Source of the DNA: Shinella zoogloeoides
GTDB taxonomy: Bacteria; Pseudomonadota; Alphaproteobacteria; Rhizobiales; Rhizobiaceae
Assembly: GCF_003574625.1 (NCBI RefSeq)
Contig: NZ_QNUJ01000004.1
Coordinates: 372,001-436,000 of the forward strand
DNA: 64,000 nt
Direction: 5' to 3'
Positions 46,283-56,600 of this stretch are shown here, piece by piece (the first letter of the stretch is position 1; every line of letters starts with the position of its first letter). A program made the translations under genes and the position numbers. The notes under the pieces are model-generated. The model made no database searches and was not told where the DNA came from. It saw nothing but the letters and a program-made list of their open reading frames with translations.

Positions 46283-47722
46283 ATGACCGAAGCACAGGCC
46301 AAGCTCTCGACATTCCCGGCGTTCTTCCGCATCAGCGGCAGGACGGTCGTCGTCGTGGGCGAGGGCGACGAGGCTTTCGCCAAGACCCGCCTGCTTTTCA
46401 ACACGGATGCCCGGATCGTCGTTCTGGCCGAGGCGCCGGAGGCCGATTTCGCCCGCTTCATCGCCGAGAAGGGCCTCGACCTCGTCCACGCGCCCTTCTC
46501 GAAGGACGCCATCGCGGATGCGACGCTCGTCTTCGCCGCGACCGGCGATGCGGGTGCCGACCGCGCCATCGCCACGGCCGCCCGCGAACTGCGCATCCCG
46601 GTCAATGCCGTGGACCAGCCCGACTATTGCGATTTCTTCACGCCGGCGCTCGTCAACCGCGCGCCCGTCGCCGTCGCCATCGGCACGGAGGGCGCGGGCC
46701 CGGTCCTCGCGCAGATGATCCGCGCGCAGGTCGACCAGATCCTTTCGCCCTCGCTCGGCCGCCTTGCCAGCCTTGCCAACAGCTACCGCGAGGCCGTCGA
46801 CCGTGTGTTGCCGCGCGGCGTCACCCGCCGCGTCTTCTGGCGCCGCTTCTTCCAGGGCGCCGTCGCCGATGCCGTCGACAATGGCGATATCGAGCTCGCC
46901 CGCCGCTCCGCAAACGCGCTGCTGAATTCGCAGGACAGGGCCGCCGGCCATGTCTGGCTCGTCGGCGCCGGTCCGGGCGCGGAAGACCTGCTGACGCTGC
47001 GCGCCCAGCGCGTGATGATGAATGCCGATGTCATCGTCTTCGATGCGCTCGTGCCGCAGGCCATCGTCGACATGGGCCGTCGCGATGCCGAGCGGCTGTC
47101 CGTCGGCAAGCGCAAGGGCTGCCATTCCAAGTCGCAGGACGAGATCAACGACCTCCTGGTCGAGCTCGGCAAGGCGGGCAAGCGCGTCGTGCGCCTGAAG
47201 TCCGGCGATCCGCTCGTCTATGGCCGTGCCGGCGAGGAAATGGCCGCGCTCCGCCAGGCCGGCGTCACTTACGAGGTCGTGCCGGGCATCACCTCGGCCT
47301 TCGCGGCCGCCGCCGATTTCGAGCTGCCGCTGACGCTGCGCGGCGTTGCCTCCTCACTCGTCTTCACCACCGGCCACGACCTGACGGGCGCCGTGCTGCC
47401 CGACTGGGCGCGGCTTGCCATTTCCGGCGCCACCGTCGCCGTCTATATGGGCCGCACGGTCGCCGCTTCCGTCGCCGCGCGGCTGATGGATGCCGGCCTT
47501 CCGGCCGACACGACCGTCGCCGTCGTGGAGAATGCCAGCCGCCGCGAGAAGCGGCTGCTGCACGGCACGCTCAAGGACCTTCCGGGCCTCGAGCATCGCG
47601 ACGAGCTTTCCGGCCCGGTCATGGTGATCATCGGCGAAGCCGTCGCCGGCGCCAATTTCGAACATTCCGAACCGCTCGCCGCCCGCGATCCGGTTCGCGC
47701 CACAGCAGCATTGGGAGCATGA
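46283..47722 (+). CDS. cysG: Siroheme synthase
   Basis: 479 aa. The N-terminal third is the dehydrogenase/ferrochelatase part (FPAFFRISGRTVVVVGEGDE). From about residue 220 comes uroporphyrinogen III methyltransferase (HVWLVGAGPGAEDLLTLRAQ and RLKSGDPLVYGRAGEE). It makes siroheme, the cofactor of the sulfite/nitrite reductase two genes downstream. The start at 46283 (MTEAQAKLS) is chosen for the conserved length. Confidence 0.95.
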   Translation: MTEAQAKLSTFPAFFRISGRTVVVVGEGDEAFAKTRLLFNTDARIVVLAEAPEADFARFIAEKGLDLVHAPFSKDAIADATLVFAATGDAGADRAIATAARELRIPVNAVDQPDYCDFFTPALVNRAPVAVAIGTEGAGPVLAQMIRAQVDQILSPSLGRLASLANSYREAVDRVLPRGVTRRVFWRRFFQGAVADAVDNGDIELARRSANALLNSQDRAAGHVWLVGAGPGAEDLLTLRAQRVMMNADVIVFDALVPQAIVDMGRRDAERLSVGKRKGCHSKSQDEINDLLVELGKAGKRVVRLKSGDPLVYGRAGEEMAALRQAGVTYEVVPGITSAFAAAADFELPLTLRGVASSLVFTTGHDLTGAVLPDWARLAISGATVAVYMGRTVAASVAARLMDAGLPADTTVAVVENASRREKRLLHGTLKDLPGLEHRDELSGPVMVIIGEAVAGANFEHSEPLAARDPVRATAALGA

Positions 47723-47723
47723 C

Positions 47724-48032
47724 ATGGCCGACAAGGTTCTGACAGCCAATCGCCTTTCCGACGGCATCTCCGTCTGGCTCGACGCCGCCGGCACCTGGAA
47801 CGAACACCTCCAGGCCGCCTTCGTCGCGCGCCACAAGGAGGCCGTCGAGGCGCTGGAAGCCAACGGCAAGCAGGCCTTCGCCGACAACAAGGTGGTCGAC
47901 GTGAACGTGGTCGACGTCGAGGAGGTCGACGGCGTGCTGCGTCCGCTGCGCATGCGCGAGCGCATTCGTGCGCAGGGCCCGACCATCGCCTATGCCGCCG
48001 GCTATGTCGGCCTCGCCGCCACGGCCGCCTGA
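47724..48032 (+). CDS. DUF2849 protein of the sulfite-reduction operon
   Basis: 102 aa, alpha/beta with VLTANRLSDGISVWLDAAGT at the start. DUF2849 is a short family regularly found between cysG and cysI in Alphaproteobacteria; its function is unknown but the context says assimilatory sulfate reduction. The ATG is one base after the cysG stop; cysI follows after 9 bases. Confidence 0.88.
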   Translation: MADKVLTANRLSDGISVWLDAAGTWNEHLQAAFVARHKEAVEALEANGKQAFADNKVVDVNVVDVEEVDGVLRPLRMRERIRAQGPTIAYAAGYVGLAATAA

Positions 48033-48041
48033 GGATATTGC

Positions 48042-49715
48042 ATGTACCGTTACGACGAATTCGATCACGCCTTTGTCTCCGGCCGCGTGGAACAGTTCCG
48101 CGATCAGGTCGCACGCCGCCTTTCCGGCGAGCTGGCCGAGGATGCGTTCAAGCCGCTGCGCCTGATGAACGGCGTCTATCTCCAGCTTCACGCCTACATG
48201 CTGCGCGTCGCCATTCCCTACGGCACGCTGAATTCGCGCCAGATGCGCATGCTGGCCCATATCGCCCGCAAATATGACCGCGGCTACGGCCATTTCACCA
48301 CGCGCCAGAACATCCAGTACAACTGGCCGAAGCTTTCCGAGCTACCCGATGCGCTGGCCGAGCTCGCGACGGTCGAGATGCATGCGCTCCAGACCTCCGG
48401 CAACTGCATCCGCAACGTCACGGCCGATCATTTCGCAGGCGCCGCGGCCGACGAGGTCGCCGATCCGCGGCCCTATGCGGAGATCCTGCGCCAGTGGTCC
48501 TCCGTCCACCCGGAATTCTCCTTCCTGCCGCGCAAGTTCAAGATCGCCGTCACCGGCGCCGAGCGCGACCGTGCCGCCATCCAGGTGCATGACATCGGCC
48601 TGCACCTGAAGAAGAACGAGAAGGGCGAGATCGGCTTTGCCGTCTATGTCGGCGGCGGGCAGGGCCGCACGCCGCTGGTTGCCAAGAAGATCCGCGACTT
48701 CCTGCCGGAAGAGGACCTTCTGTCCTATACGACCGCGATCATGCGCGTTTACAACCTCCACGGCCGCCGCGACAACAAGTACAAGGCGCGCATCAAGATC
48801 CTCGTGCATGAGACGGGCGCGGAAGAACTGGCACGGCAGGTGGAAGTCGAGTTCGCCGAGCTCAAGGACAGCGAGCTGAAGCTGCCCGAGCAGGACGTTG
48901 CCGCCATCTCCGCCTATTTCGCGCCGCCGGAGCTCGCGCCCCGCGCCGAAGGTTGGGCAAGCCTTGCCCAATGGAAGAAGGCCGACCCGGACTTCGCCCG
49001 TTGGGTGCACCAGAACGTGCAGCCGCACAAGCATCCCGACTACGGCATGGTGACGATCTCGCTGAAGCCCATCGGCGGCATTCCGGGCGATGCGACCGAT
49101 GCGCAGATGGAGGCCGTCGCCGACATCGCCGCGGAATATGCCTTCGACGAGATCCGCGTCAGCCACGAGCAGAACCTCATCCTGCCGCATGTCGCGCTGG
49201 CCGATCTCGAAGCCGTCTATCGCGGCCTCGTCGCGGCCGGTCTCGCAACGGCCAATGCGGGCCTCATCACCGATATCATCGCCTGTCCGGGGCTGGACTA
49301 CTGCGCGCTGGCCAATGCCCGCTCGATCCCGGTCGCGCAGGAGATTTCCACCCGCTTCGGCGCGCCGGAGCGGCAGGCCGAGATCGGCGAGCTGAAGATC
49401 AAGATCTCCGGCTGCATCAATGCCTGCGGCCACCACCATGTCGGCCATATCGGCCTTCTGGGCGTGGAAAAGAAGGGCGAGGAGCTCTACCAGATCACGC
49501 TCGGCGGCTCGGGTGACGAGAACACGTCGATCGGCGAGATCATCGGCCGCGGCTTCGAGCCGGAGAAGGTGACGGATGCCATCGAGGTGATCGTCAATAC
49601 CTATCTCGGCCTTCGCCTCGATCCGTCTGAAATCTTCCTCGACGCCTACCGCCGCGTCGGACCGCAGCCTTTCAAGGATGCGCTCTACGGCGGCAAGACG
49701 GCCGAAGCGGCCTGA
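48042..49715 (+). CDS. cysI: Siroheme sulfite (or nitrite) reductase
   Basis: 557 aa. Two ferredoxin-like halves (TRQNIQYNWPKLSELPDALA and the later ISLKPIGGIPG region). The siroheme-[4Fe-4S] cysteines are in CPGLDYCALANARS and SGCINACGHHHVGHIG. It reduces sulfite to sulfide with six electrons. Context (cysG, DUF2849, DUF934, ferredoxin-NADP reductase) favours sulfite over nitrite. No separate CysJ flavoprotein is present; electrons probably come through ferredoxin. Confidence 0.93.
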   Translation: MYRYDEFDHAFVSGRVEQFRDQVARRLSGELAEDAFKPLRLMNGVYLQLHAYMLRVAIPYGTLNSRQMRMLAHIARKYDRGYGHFTTRQNIQYNWPKLSELPDALAELATVEMHALQTSGNCIRNVTADHFAGAAADEVADPRPYAEILRQWSSVHPEFSFLPRKFKIAVTGAERDRAAIQVHDIGLHLKKNEKGEIGFAVYVGGGQGRTPLVAKKIRDFLPEEDLLSYTTAIMRVYNLHGRRDNKYKARIKILVHETGAEELARQVEVEFAELKDSELKLPEQDVAAISAYFAPPELAPRAEGWASLAQWKKADPDFARWVHQNVQPHKHPDYGMVTISLKPIGGIPGDATDAQMEAVADIAAEYAFDEIRVSHEQNLILPHVALADLEAVYRGLVAAGLATANAGLITDIIACPGLDYCALANARSIPVAQEISTRFGAPERQAEIGELKIKISGCINACGHHHVGHIGLLGVEKKGEELYQITLGGSGDENTSIGEIIGRGFEPEKVTDAIEVIVNTYLGLRLDPSEIFLDAYRRVGPQPFKDALYGGKTAEAA

Positions 49716-49726
49716 GGAGGACGGTC

Positions 49727-50227
49727 ATGACGAAAATCTGGAACGAAGCCGGTTTCCTGGCGGACGATCCCTGGATCGTCGAAACGGAGGAGACCAAGGC
49801 CGGCTCGAACGAGAAGGCGATCCTCGGCCTCGACGCCTTCCTCGCGAAGGTCGCGGAGAGCGACGAGAAGGACCTCGGCGTGCTGATCAATCCGGCCGAC
49901 GACGTGCGCAGGCTGGAAGGGCATCAGGGCCGGCTGGCGCTGGTCGCGGTCGCGTTCCCGGCCTTCAGCGACGGGCGCGCCTTCAGCCATGCCTCGCTGC
50001 TGCGCTCGCGGCTCGGCTTCACGGGCGAGGTGAGGGCGGTCGGCGACGTGCTGATCGACCAGATCCCGCTGATGCTTCGCTGCGGCATCGACAGCTTTGC
50101 CGTCAGCAACGCGACGGCGCTGAAGCGGCTTGCGGAAAACCGCCTGCCGGGCATCGACAACCATTACCAGCCGGCCGCGCGCGCCTCGCAGGACGTCGGT
50201 TCCTACAGCTGGCGCCGCCGGGCCTGA
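49727..50227 (+). CDS. DUF934 protein of the sulfite-reduction operon
   Basis: 166 aa. Ends with GIDSFAVSNATALKRLAENR and LPGIDNHYQPAA, typical of DUF934. The family accompanies cysI and often cysH; here no cysH is between them. Function unproven. It starts 11 bases after cysI. Confidence 0.88.
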   Translation: MTKIWNEAGFLADDPWIVETEETKAGSNEKAILGLDAFLAKVAESDEKDLGVLINPADDVRRLEGHQGRLALVAVAFPAFSDGRAFSHASLLRSRLGFTGEVRAVGDVLIDQIPLMLRCGIDSFAVSNATALKRLAENRLPGIDNHYQPAARASQDVGSYSWRRRA

Positions 50228-50432
50228 CATCGGGGCCGGCGAATGGCCGTAATCGTGGTATAGTCTTGAGCAAGATCAAGGACAACGGCCGCGTGCCGCG
50301 CGAAAAGAGGCAGGCGGCAAACTATTGCGCGGCCAATCGGCGCATTGGAACGGAATACCTTCCTTTGCCGCTCAAGATGTAATATCTGCCTATCGTCAAT
50401 TTTTTCCGACGCAAGCCAGGATCGATCCCGAA

Positions 50433-51245
50433 ATGAACGCACCTGCCAAGACCGAAGAGTTCGTGCCCGCCATTCCCGCCGGCGTATTCGCCGAGACGGT
50501 GACGAGCGTGCAGCACTATACGGATCGCCTGTTCCGCTTCCGCATGACGCGCCCGGAAAGCTTCCGCTTCCGCTCCGGCGAATTCGCGATGATCGGCCTG
50601 ATGGTCGGCGACAAGCCGGTCTACCGCGCCTATTCCATCGCAAGCCCCGCCTGGGACGAGGAGCTGGAATTCTTCTCGATCAAGGTGCCGGACGGCCCGC
50701 TGACCTCTCATCTCCAGCAGATCAAGCCCGGCGACACCGTGCTGATGCGCAAGAAGCCGACCGGCACGCTCGTCCTCGACGCGCTGACGCCCGGCAAGCG
50801 GCTCTACATGTTCTCCACCGGCACCGGCATCGCGCCCTTCGCGAGCCTTATCCGCGACCCGGAGACCTACGAGAAGTTCGACGAGGTCATCCTAACGCAT
50901 ACCTGCCGCGAGGTCGCCGAGCTGAAATATGGCTTCGACCTCGTCGAGGAAATCCGCAACCACGAATTCCTCGCCGAAGTCGTCGGCGACAAGCTGCGCC
51001 ACTATGCGACGGTGACGCGCGAGGACTATCCGTTCCAGGGCCGCATCACGGACCTCATTTCCAACGGCAAGATGTTCGCCGATCTCGGCGTGCCGCGTTT
51101 CGATCCGGCGATCGACCGCGGCATGATCTGCGGCTCCGCCGCGATGCTGAAGGAAACCAAGGCGCTGCTGGAGCAGGCCGGCCTTACCGAGGGCGCCAAC
51201 AGCAAGCCCGCCGAATTCGTCATCGAGCGCGCCTTCGTCGACTGA
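50433..51245 (+). CDS. fpr: Ferredoxin-NADP+ reductase
   Basis: 270 aa, bacterial class. FAD site RAYSIASPAW; nucleotide site FSTGTGIAPFASLI; C-terminal FVIERAFVD, whose extended tail is typical of the rhizobial type. It likely supplies reduced ferredoxin or flavodoxin for the sulfite reductase upstream, and helps in oxidative stress. A strong terminator follows 20 bases after the stop. Confidence 0.93.
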   Translation: MNAPAKTEEFVPAIPAGVFAETVTSVQHYTDRLFRFRMTRPESFRFRSGEFAMIGLMVGDKPVYRAYSIASPAWDEELEFFSIKVPDGPLTSHLQQIKPGDTVLMRKKPTGTLVLDALTPGKRLYMFSTGTGIAPFASLIRDPETYEKFDEVILTHTCREVAELKYGFDLVEEIRNHEFLAEVVGDKLRHYATVTREDYPFQGRITDLISNGKMFADLGVPRFDPAIDRGMICGSAAMLKETKALLEQAGLTEGANSKPAEFVIERAFVD

Positions 51246-51264
51246 GCGAAGGACTGGTTCCTCG

Positions 51265-51290
51265 GAAAAGGCGCCTTCGGGCGCCTTTTT
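51265..51290 (+). terminator. Terminator after fpr
   Basis: AAAAGGCGCC pairs with GGCGCCTTTT over a TTCG tetraloop at 51275-51278, followed by more T. The symmetric A and T runs could stop transcription in both directions, also serving the converging GntR gene. Confidence 0.9.
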
Positions 51291-51305
51291 TGTGGGCGTT
51301 TTCCG

Positions 51306-51926
51306 TCAGTCGGACAGGTGATCCAGCAGGTCTGTCATCGCGGACGCTGCGGCCGGGCCGTCGCCGTTACGGATGGCGCGGATGACCTTGACGTGCAGGT
51401 CTACCGACCGGTCCATGTGCCGGTGATCGGCGCGGGCGAACCACAGGCGGCGCGAATGGGTCTGGAGCGAGGCGAGGGCGGAGGTCAGGAAGCGGTTGGG
51501 GCAGGCCGCCTCCATGATCTCGTCGAACGCCTTGTCGGCCGCCAGGAAGCCTTCCATGTCGGAGCGGATGGAGCAGGCGGTCATCTCCTGCGCGCAGGCG
51601 ACGAGTTGCTCGCGGTGCTCTTCGCCGGCATGGCGTGCGACGAGGTCGGCGGCAAGGGGTTCCAGCTGCCGGCGCGTCGTCATCACTTCCTCATGATCCT
51701 CGGGGCGGATCGCGGTGATCTGCAGGCCGGCGCGGGGGCGCACGGCGATCAGCCCCTGCCATTCCAGCTTCTGGATCGCCTCGCGCACCGGCGTGCGGCC
51801 ATGACCGGCAAGCTCGATGAGCTCTCTTTCCGTGACGAGCGAGCCGGGCTTCAGCTTGAGCGTGACGATGAGCCCTTCGAGGGCGAGATAGGCGAGGTGG
51901 GCCTGCGATGCCGCGGTTTCCGTCAT
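51306..51926 (-). CDS. GntR-family regulator, FCD type
   Basis: 206 aa. Winged helix: VTERELIELAGHGRTPVREA followed by IQKLEWQGLI. The FCD effector domain from about residue 75 has metal-type ligands in RRQLEPLAADLVARHAGEEH and later KAFDEIMEA and DLHVKVIRAI. FCD members sense small organic acids or lipids. Two identical palindromes lie 15 and 61 bases before its start. It is divergent from the NOX-like gene and may control that cluster. Confidence 0.9.
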   Translation of the reverse strand: MTETAASQAHLAYLALEGLIVTLKLKPGSLVTERELIELAGHGRTPVREAIQKLEWQGLIAVRPRAGLQITAIRPEDHEEVMTTRRQLEPLAADLVARHAGEEHREQLVACAQEMTACSIRSDMEGFLAADKAFDEIMEAACPNRFLTSALASLQTHSRRLWFARADHRHMDRSVDLHVKVIRAIRNGDGPAAASAMTDLLDHLSD

Positions 51927-51940
51927 TCCGTTGTCCCGGT

Positions 51941-51950
51941 TGATATATCA
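51941..51950. promoter_or_regulatory. Putative GntR operator, copy 1
   Basis: TGATATATCA, a perfect 10-base palindrome, 15 bases before the GntR start. An identical copy lies 46 bases away. Confidence 0.65.
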
Positions 51951-51986
51951 CATGGTGGCATGTCGCAAAATGAATGGCAAGGCGAC

Positions 51987-51996
51987 TGATATATCA
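51987..51996. promoter_or_regulatory. Putative GntR operator, copy 2
   Basis: A second exact TGATATATCA; both copies are followed by CA/CG on the plus strand. Palindromes of this length and AT-rich core suit dimers of FCD-type GntR proteins. Confidence 0.65.
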
Positions 51997-52310
51997 CGAG
52001 CGTTGCGGCGATGGGTTGGCGCGAGGCCCGGAAGTATCCGGGTAGAGGCGGGATTCGCCTGTCGTCCAGACCTCTCCGGGCGCGAGATGGCTTGCCGCTG
52101 GCTTAAAGGAAAACCGGCCAAGTCCATTTCTATGTGCCTTGTTCCGTTGTCATATTAGGTTTTCCCCAGCCGTTTCGCGGAGCAGCCCGAAAGCCCCCGA
52201 ATAAAGCCGCCGGCCCGCCCGTCGATAGGAGGATTGCGGTTGACGAATGTCATGGGCCTTGCCAGCATGCCCGCCACTCGGACCGTCCAGTTGCATTGTG
52301 GGGGCATAGG

Positions 52311-53570
52311 TTGACTGCGGGTTCCATCATCGCGACGATCCTGATCGTTCTCGCCGGCCTTCTCGCCGTGCCGGCCGTCAGCCATACCAATGCGGGCACC
52401 ACCTTCTCCCTGATGGCTTCCTCCATGGCCTTCGTCGCCATGGGCATCGCGCAGTTCATGGCGACGCGTCCGCCCTTCATCGAGAAGCTCTTCGGCGGCC
52501 TCGACCGCATCTACCAGTTCCACCGCAAGATCGGCATCGCGGTGCTCTGTCTTATCCTCGTGCACTATTTCGTGGCGCCGGATTTCCAGGGGCTCTCGCT
52601 GACGGGTGATCTCAACAAGCTCGCCAAGACGGCGGGCGAGTGGGCTTTCTACGGTTTCGTCTTCCTGCTCGTCCTCTCCATCGTGAAGGTCGTTCCAAAG
52701 ACGCGCTTCCAGATTCCCTACCAGTACTGGCGCTTCACGCACCGGTTCATCGGCCTGCTCTTCGTGCTCGTCGCCTTCCACCAGATGTTCATCAAACGCC
52801 CCTATGACGGCACGGCGCTGCTGGCGACCTATCTCAACCTCTTCGCCCTTCTCGGCGTCGTCAGCTATGCCTATACGCAATTGCTGCCCTGGCTCCGCAC
52901 GCGGAGATACGAGGTGGTCGACGTCGACCGCCACGACGGCGCGACGATCATCACGGCGCGGCCGACCGGCGGCAAGCTTCGGGCCTTGCCCGGCCAGTTC
53001 GGCTTCTTCCGGGTCAACAAGTCCGGCCTTCGCGAGCCGCATCCCTTCACCATCGCCGGCATCGAGGACGACGGTACCGTCCGCTTCGCTATCAAGCCGC
53101 TCGGCGATTATACCAAGGCGCTGCGGGAAGCTGTGGCGGTGGGGGATCCGCTGACGCTGGAGGGCGGATACGGCCATTTCAACCACAGGCGCGGCGGCAA
53201 GAAGCAGATCTGGCTTGCCGGCGGCATCGGCGTCACGCCGTTCCTCGCCATGGCGAGCCGGCTGAAGGGCGACGAGGGGCAGGACATCCACATGGTCTAC
53301 TGCGTGCGCGACGGCGCCGAAGCCATCGGCGTCGACACCTTCAGGGCGCAGGCGGAAAAGCTCGGCAATTTCAGCTTCGTGCTGCACAACTCGACGACCG
53401 ACGGCCGCTTCGACGCTTCCAAGCTCGTCGCCGGCACCAGCATGGACCCGGCGGAGGCGGACCTCTGGTTCTGCGGCCCGCCGCCCCTGCGCATGGCCAT
53501 CGAGAAGGGATTGAGGGAACTCGGTAAGCCGCCGCGCCGCGTCGAGTTCGAACGTTTCGAATTCCGTTGA
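52311..53570 (+). CDS. NOX/ferric-reductase-type transmembrane flavocytochrome
   Basis: About 419 aa. The membrane part has five to six helices and two histidine pairs: H71-x13-H85 (YQFHRKIG ... LVHYF) and H144-x12-H157 (RFTHRFIG ... VAFHQ). These are the spacings that hold two haems b in NADPH oxidases. The cytoplasmic part has the FAD site EPHPFTIAG, the NAD(P) site LAGGIGVTPFLAMA and WFCGPPPLRMAI. It moves electrons from cytoplasmic NAD(P)H across the inner membrane. No ATG fits; TTG at 52311 (or 52296) is used. The next gene, a periplasmic cytochrome, is 47 bases on. Confidence 0.85.
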   Translation: MTAGSIIATILIVLAGLLAVPAVSHTNAGTTFSLMASSMAFVAMGIAQFMATRPPFIEKLFGGLDRIYQFHRKIGIAVLCLILVHYFVAPDFQGLSLTGDLNKLAKTAGEWAFYGFVFLLVLSIVKVVPKTRFQIPYQYWRFTHRFIGLLFVLVAFHQMFIKRPYDGTALLATYLNLFALLGVVSYAYTQLLPWLRTRRYEVVDVDRHDGATIITARPTGGKLRALPGQFGFFRVNKSGLREPHPFTIAGIEDDGTVRFAIKPLGDYTKALREAVAVGDPLTLEGGYGHFNHRRGGKKQIWLAGGIGVTPFLAMASRLKGDEGQDIHMVYCVRDGAEAIGVDTFRAQAEKLGNFSFVLHNSTTDGRFDASKLVAGTSMDPAEADLWFCGPPPLRMAIEKGLRELGKPPRRVEFERFEFR

Positions 53571-53617
53571 GGATTTCCAGCCGGCGAGCCGGCATTCTGG
53601 AGCGAAGGGAACAAGCC

Positions 53618-56600
53618 ATGCGCGTGTTCAGCAAGTCATTCATCCGGCCCGGCGCGCGGCTTGCCGCGGCGCTCGGCCTTGCCGTGGCGGTTCTCTGTCC
53701 GACCGGGGCCTTCGCCATCGACCAGTTCGCGCCGGATGCCTACGGCAGCTACCAGGCGAATGTCGAGAACGGCAAGATCATGTTCAGCGCCGCTGGCTGC
53801 GGCGCCTGCCACGGCTCTGGCGACAATACCGGGCTGCTTTCCGGCGGCATGGAGATGCAGACGGCGATCGGCAAGTTCTTCGCGCCGAACATCTCCGCCC
53901 ATCCGAACGGCATCGGCGGCTGGTCGAATGCGGATTTCCTCAACGCCGTGATGGTCGGCCTCAAGAAGGACGGCGACAACCTCTATCCAGTCATGCCCTA
54001 CACTTCCTATGGCGGCATGAAGCCGGAGGACGTCCTCGATATCAAGGCCTATATTGAGACGCTGCCGCAATCGGACGCCGCCTCGAAGGAACACGAGATC
54101 GCCTTCCCCTTCAGCCGCCAGACGACGATCACGCTCTGGAAGCGCAGCCATTTCGTCGTGCAGGCCTACCAGAAGCGCGAAGAGACGCAGATGGAACGCG
54201 GCCGCTACCTCGTCGAGAATGTCGGCGGCTGCGGCGATTGCCATACGCCGCGCACGACCACCTATGGCCTCGACCTCGCCCGCGCCTACGAGGGCGAGAA
54301 AGGCCTGACCGGCGCCGTCGCGCCGGATATCACCAAGGCGCGCATGGCCGGCCTGGCCTCCCATGAGGTCTTCACCAAGGGGTTGATCGGGGAGGGCAAG
54401 AAGCTCTCGGGCTCGCCGCTTTCCGATCCGGTCATGCGCCGCATCGCCGAGGGCCTTTCCATCCTTTCCGATGAGGACAAGCAGGCGATGTACGCCTTCC
54501 TCGCCGACCGCGAGGTCAAGGTGACGCCGGTCGAGACGAGCCCGACGCCGGTGTGCAGCGAGGCGACGGCGGAAAGCGCGCTCGGCGCCGGTGGTGGCAG
54601 CACGGAATTCGCATCGGCGGCCGATGCCTTCATCGGCAAATATTGCCGCAACTGCCACGGGCCGGGCGAAAGCTCGCAGGGCTCGTTCCCCTCGGGCGAG
54701 CTGGGCTCGATTGCCGCGAACCCGGCCTTCGTCACACCCGGCGACGCCTCCAAGTCCCTGCTTTATACCAGCGTCACCAGCGGCCGCATGCCGCTCGGCA
54801 AGCGTCCCTCGGATGCCGAGGTACAGGGCCTTGCCGACTGGATCAATTCGCTGAACAAGTCGGCGATCCCCACCGCGGTTTCGGCGACGAAGACCGAGCG
54901 CTCCCGACCGATGCTGAAATATCTCGATTTCGTCGATCTGGCGTTGCGCGACATTTCCAAGGTGGATGCGCACGACCAGCCGTTCATGCGTTATTTCAGC
55001 TATCGCGACCAGTATAACGGCATGATGAGCTGTGAGACGCACGAGACCTTCCTCAAGCGCATGAAGGTGCTCGCCGGCGGCTTCAAGAAGCTCCTCAATT
55101 CGCTGTCCTACGGGCCGGAACTCGTCGTTCCCGAGGAGGTGGAAGGCTCCGACGGCCTTCTGGTGCGTATCGACCTGCGGGATCTCGAATGGAGCCAGGA
55201 AGACTACGATTTCCTGGTCAACGAATATTTCTACGGCGTCGATCCGGCCAGCAACGCCTCGCTGCAGGCGCTGGCCAAGGCGACGGAAACGCAGCTTCCC
55301 ATCATGCGGATAGACTGGTTCATGAGCAACGGCGCGCGGCCGAAGGTCTATAACCGCCTCATGAAGTTGCCGACCAACATCATCGAGCTGGAGCAGCGCT
55401 TCGGCGTCAACGTCGCGCAGAACATCGAGCGCCGCCGCGTCGTCCGCGCCGGCTTCGCCGACGGCTCGTCGGGGGTTTCCGACCATAACCGCATGCTGGA
55501 GCGGCACGACATGCCTTTCGGCGGCTATTACTGGAAATCCTACGATTTTGCCGGCGACGTCGGCCGGCAGGTACTCAAGCGTTTCCCGGCCGGTCCGGAC
55601 GGTATCAGCCTGAAAGCCGGCCTGCTGCCCTTCGAGCACGATGGCGGTGAAATGATCTTCTCGCTGCCGAACGGCATGCAGGGATATTACCTGTCGACCA
55701 ACAAGGGCGACCAGCTCGATGTCGGCCCGGCGAAGATCGTGTCCTTCCGCAAGCGGCCGATCGGCAAGGGCGTCGAGATCATCAATGCCCGCTCGTGCTT
55801 CGATTGCCATTTCGACGGTATCCTGTCGAAGCGCGACCAGTTGCGCGAGCATATCGAGACCTCCACGCTGTTCTCCAAGGACCAGCAGGACGAGCTGCTT
55901 GCCCTTTATGTGCCGCAGGAGGAGCTGAACGAGGCCTACAAGCGCGATACCGATCGCTTTGTCTCGGCGCTCGACCGCCTCGGCATCACCGAGGCGACGG
56001 CCGGCGGCGGCAAGACCAGCCTTAAGGCGCCCGGCGGGGCGGAGATCTTCACCTACTTCGCCGACAAGTACGAGGACGAGCTGAACTTCGAGCAGCTTGC
56101 CGCCGAGTTCGACATGACGCCCGAGCAGTTCGCCTCCGACATCCGCCGTCTGACGGATGCCGGCGCGCTGCGCATCGGCCTCGACTGGGTCGCGACGCTG
56201 GAGGCGGGGGCCACCGTTCCGCGCGTCGAGCTGGAGGAGCAATATGCCTTCATGCTTCAGCCGCTTCTGCAGCTCGAACCGCTGAAGCGCGGCGTCAACC
56301 ACGATGCGGTCGCCGTCGATACTGCCACCCACCAGCAGCCGGAGCAGGCAACCGGCGACGATCAGTATCAGGCGGCGACGAACACCGCCCACGCCGTTCC
56401 GGCCTACAAGCAGGACGACAAGGCGCAGGCTGACAAGGTGAAGCTTGCCCTGCATGTGCCGTCGACGAGCGCGAAGGTCGGGGATTACCTGAGCTTCGAG
56501 CTCAGCACGAACCACGACTGCGAGCTCCAGGTGGTCTATGTGGAGGATACCGGCAATGTCGAGATCATCCCGGACGAGATGATCGGCGACACGATGCTGC

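Larger units (their letters stand above)
51927..52310. other. Divergent control region between the GntR and NOX-like genes
   Basis: Apart from the two palindromes, no convincing gene is seen. An AGGAGG near 52227 precedes a possible 20-codon leader frame beginning at about 52247, but spacing is poor. The promoter of the NOX-cytochrome-caspase cluster should lie here. Confidence 0.5.
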
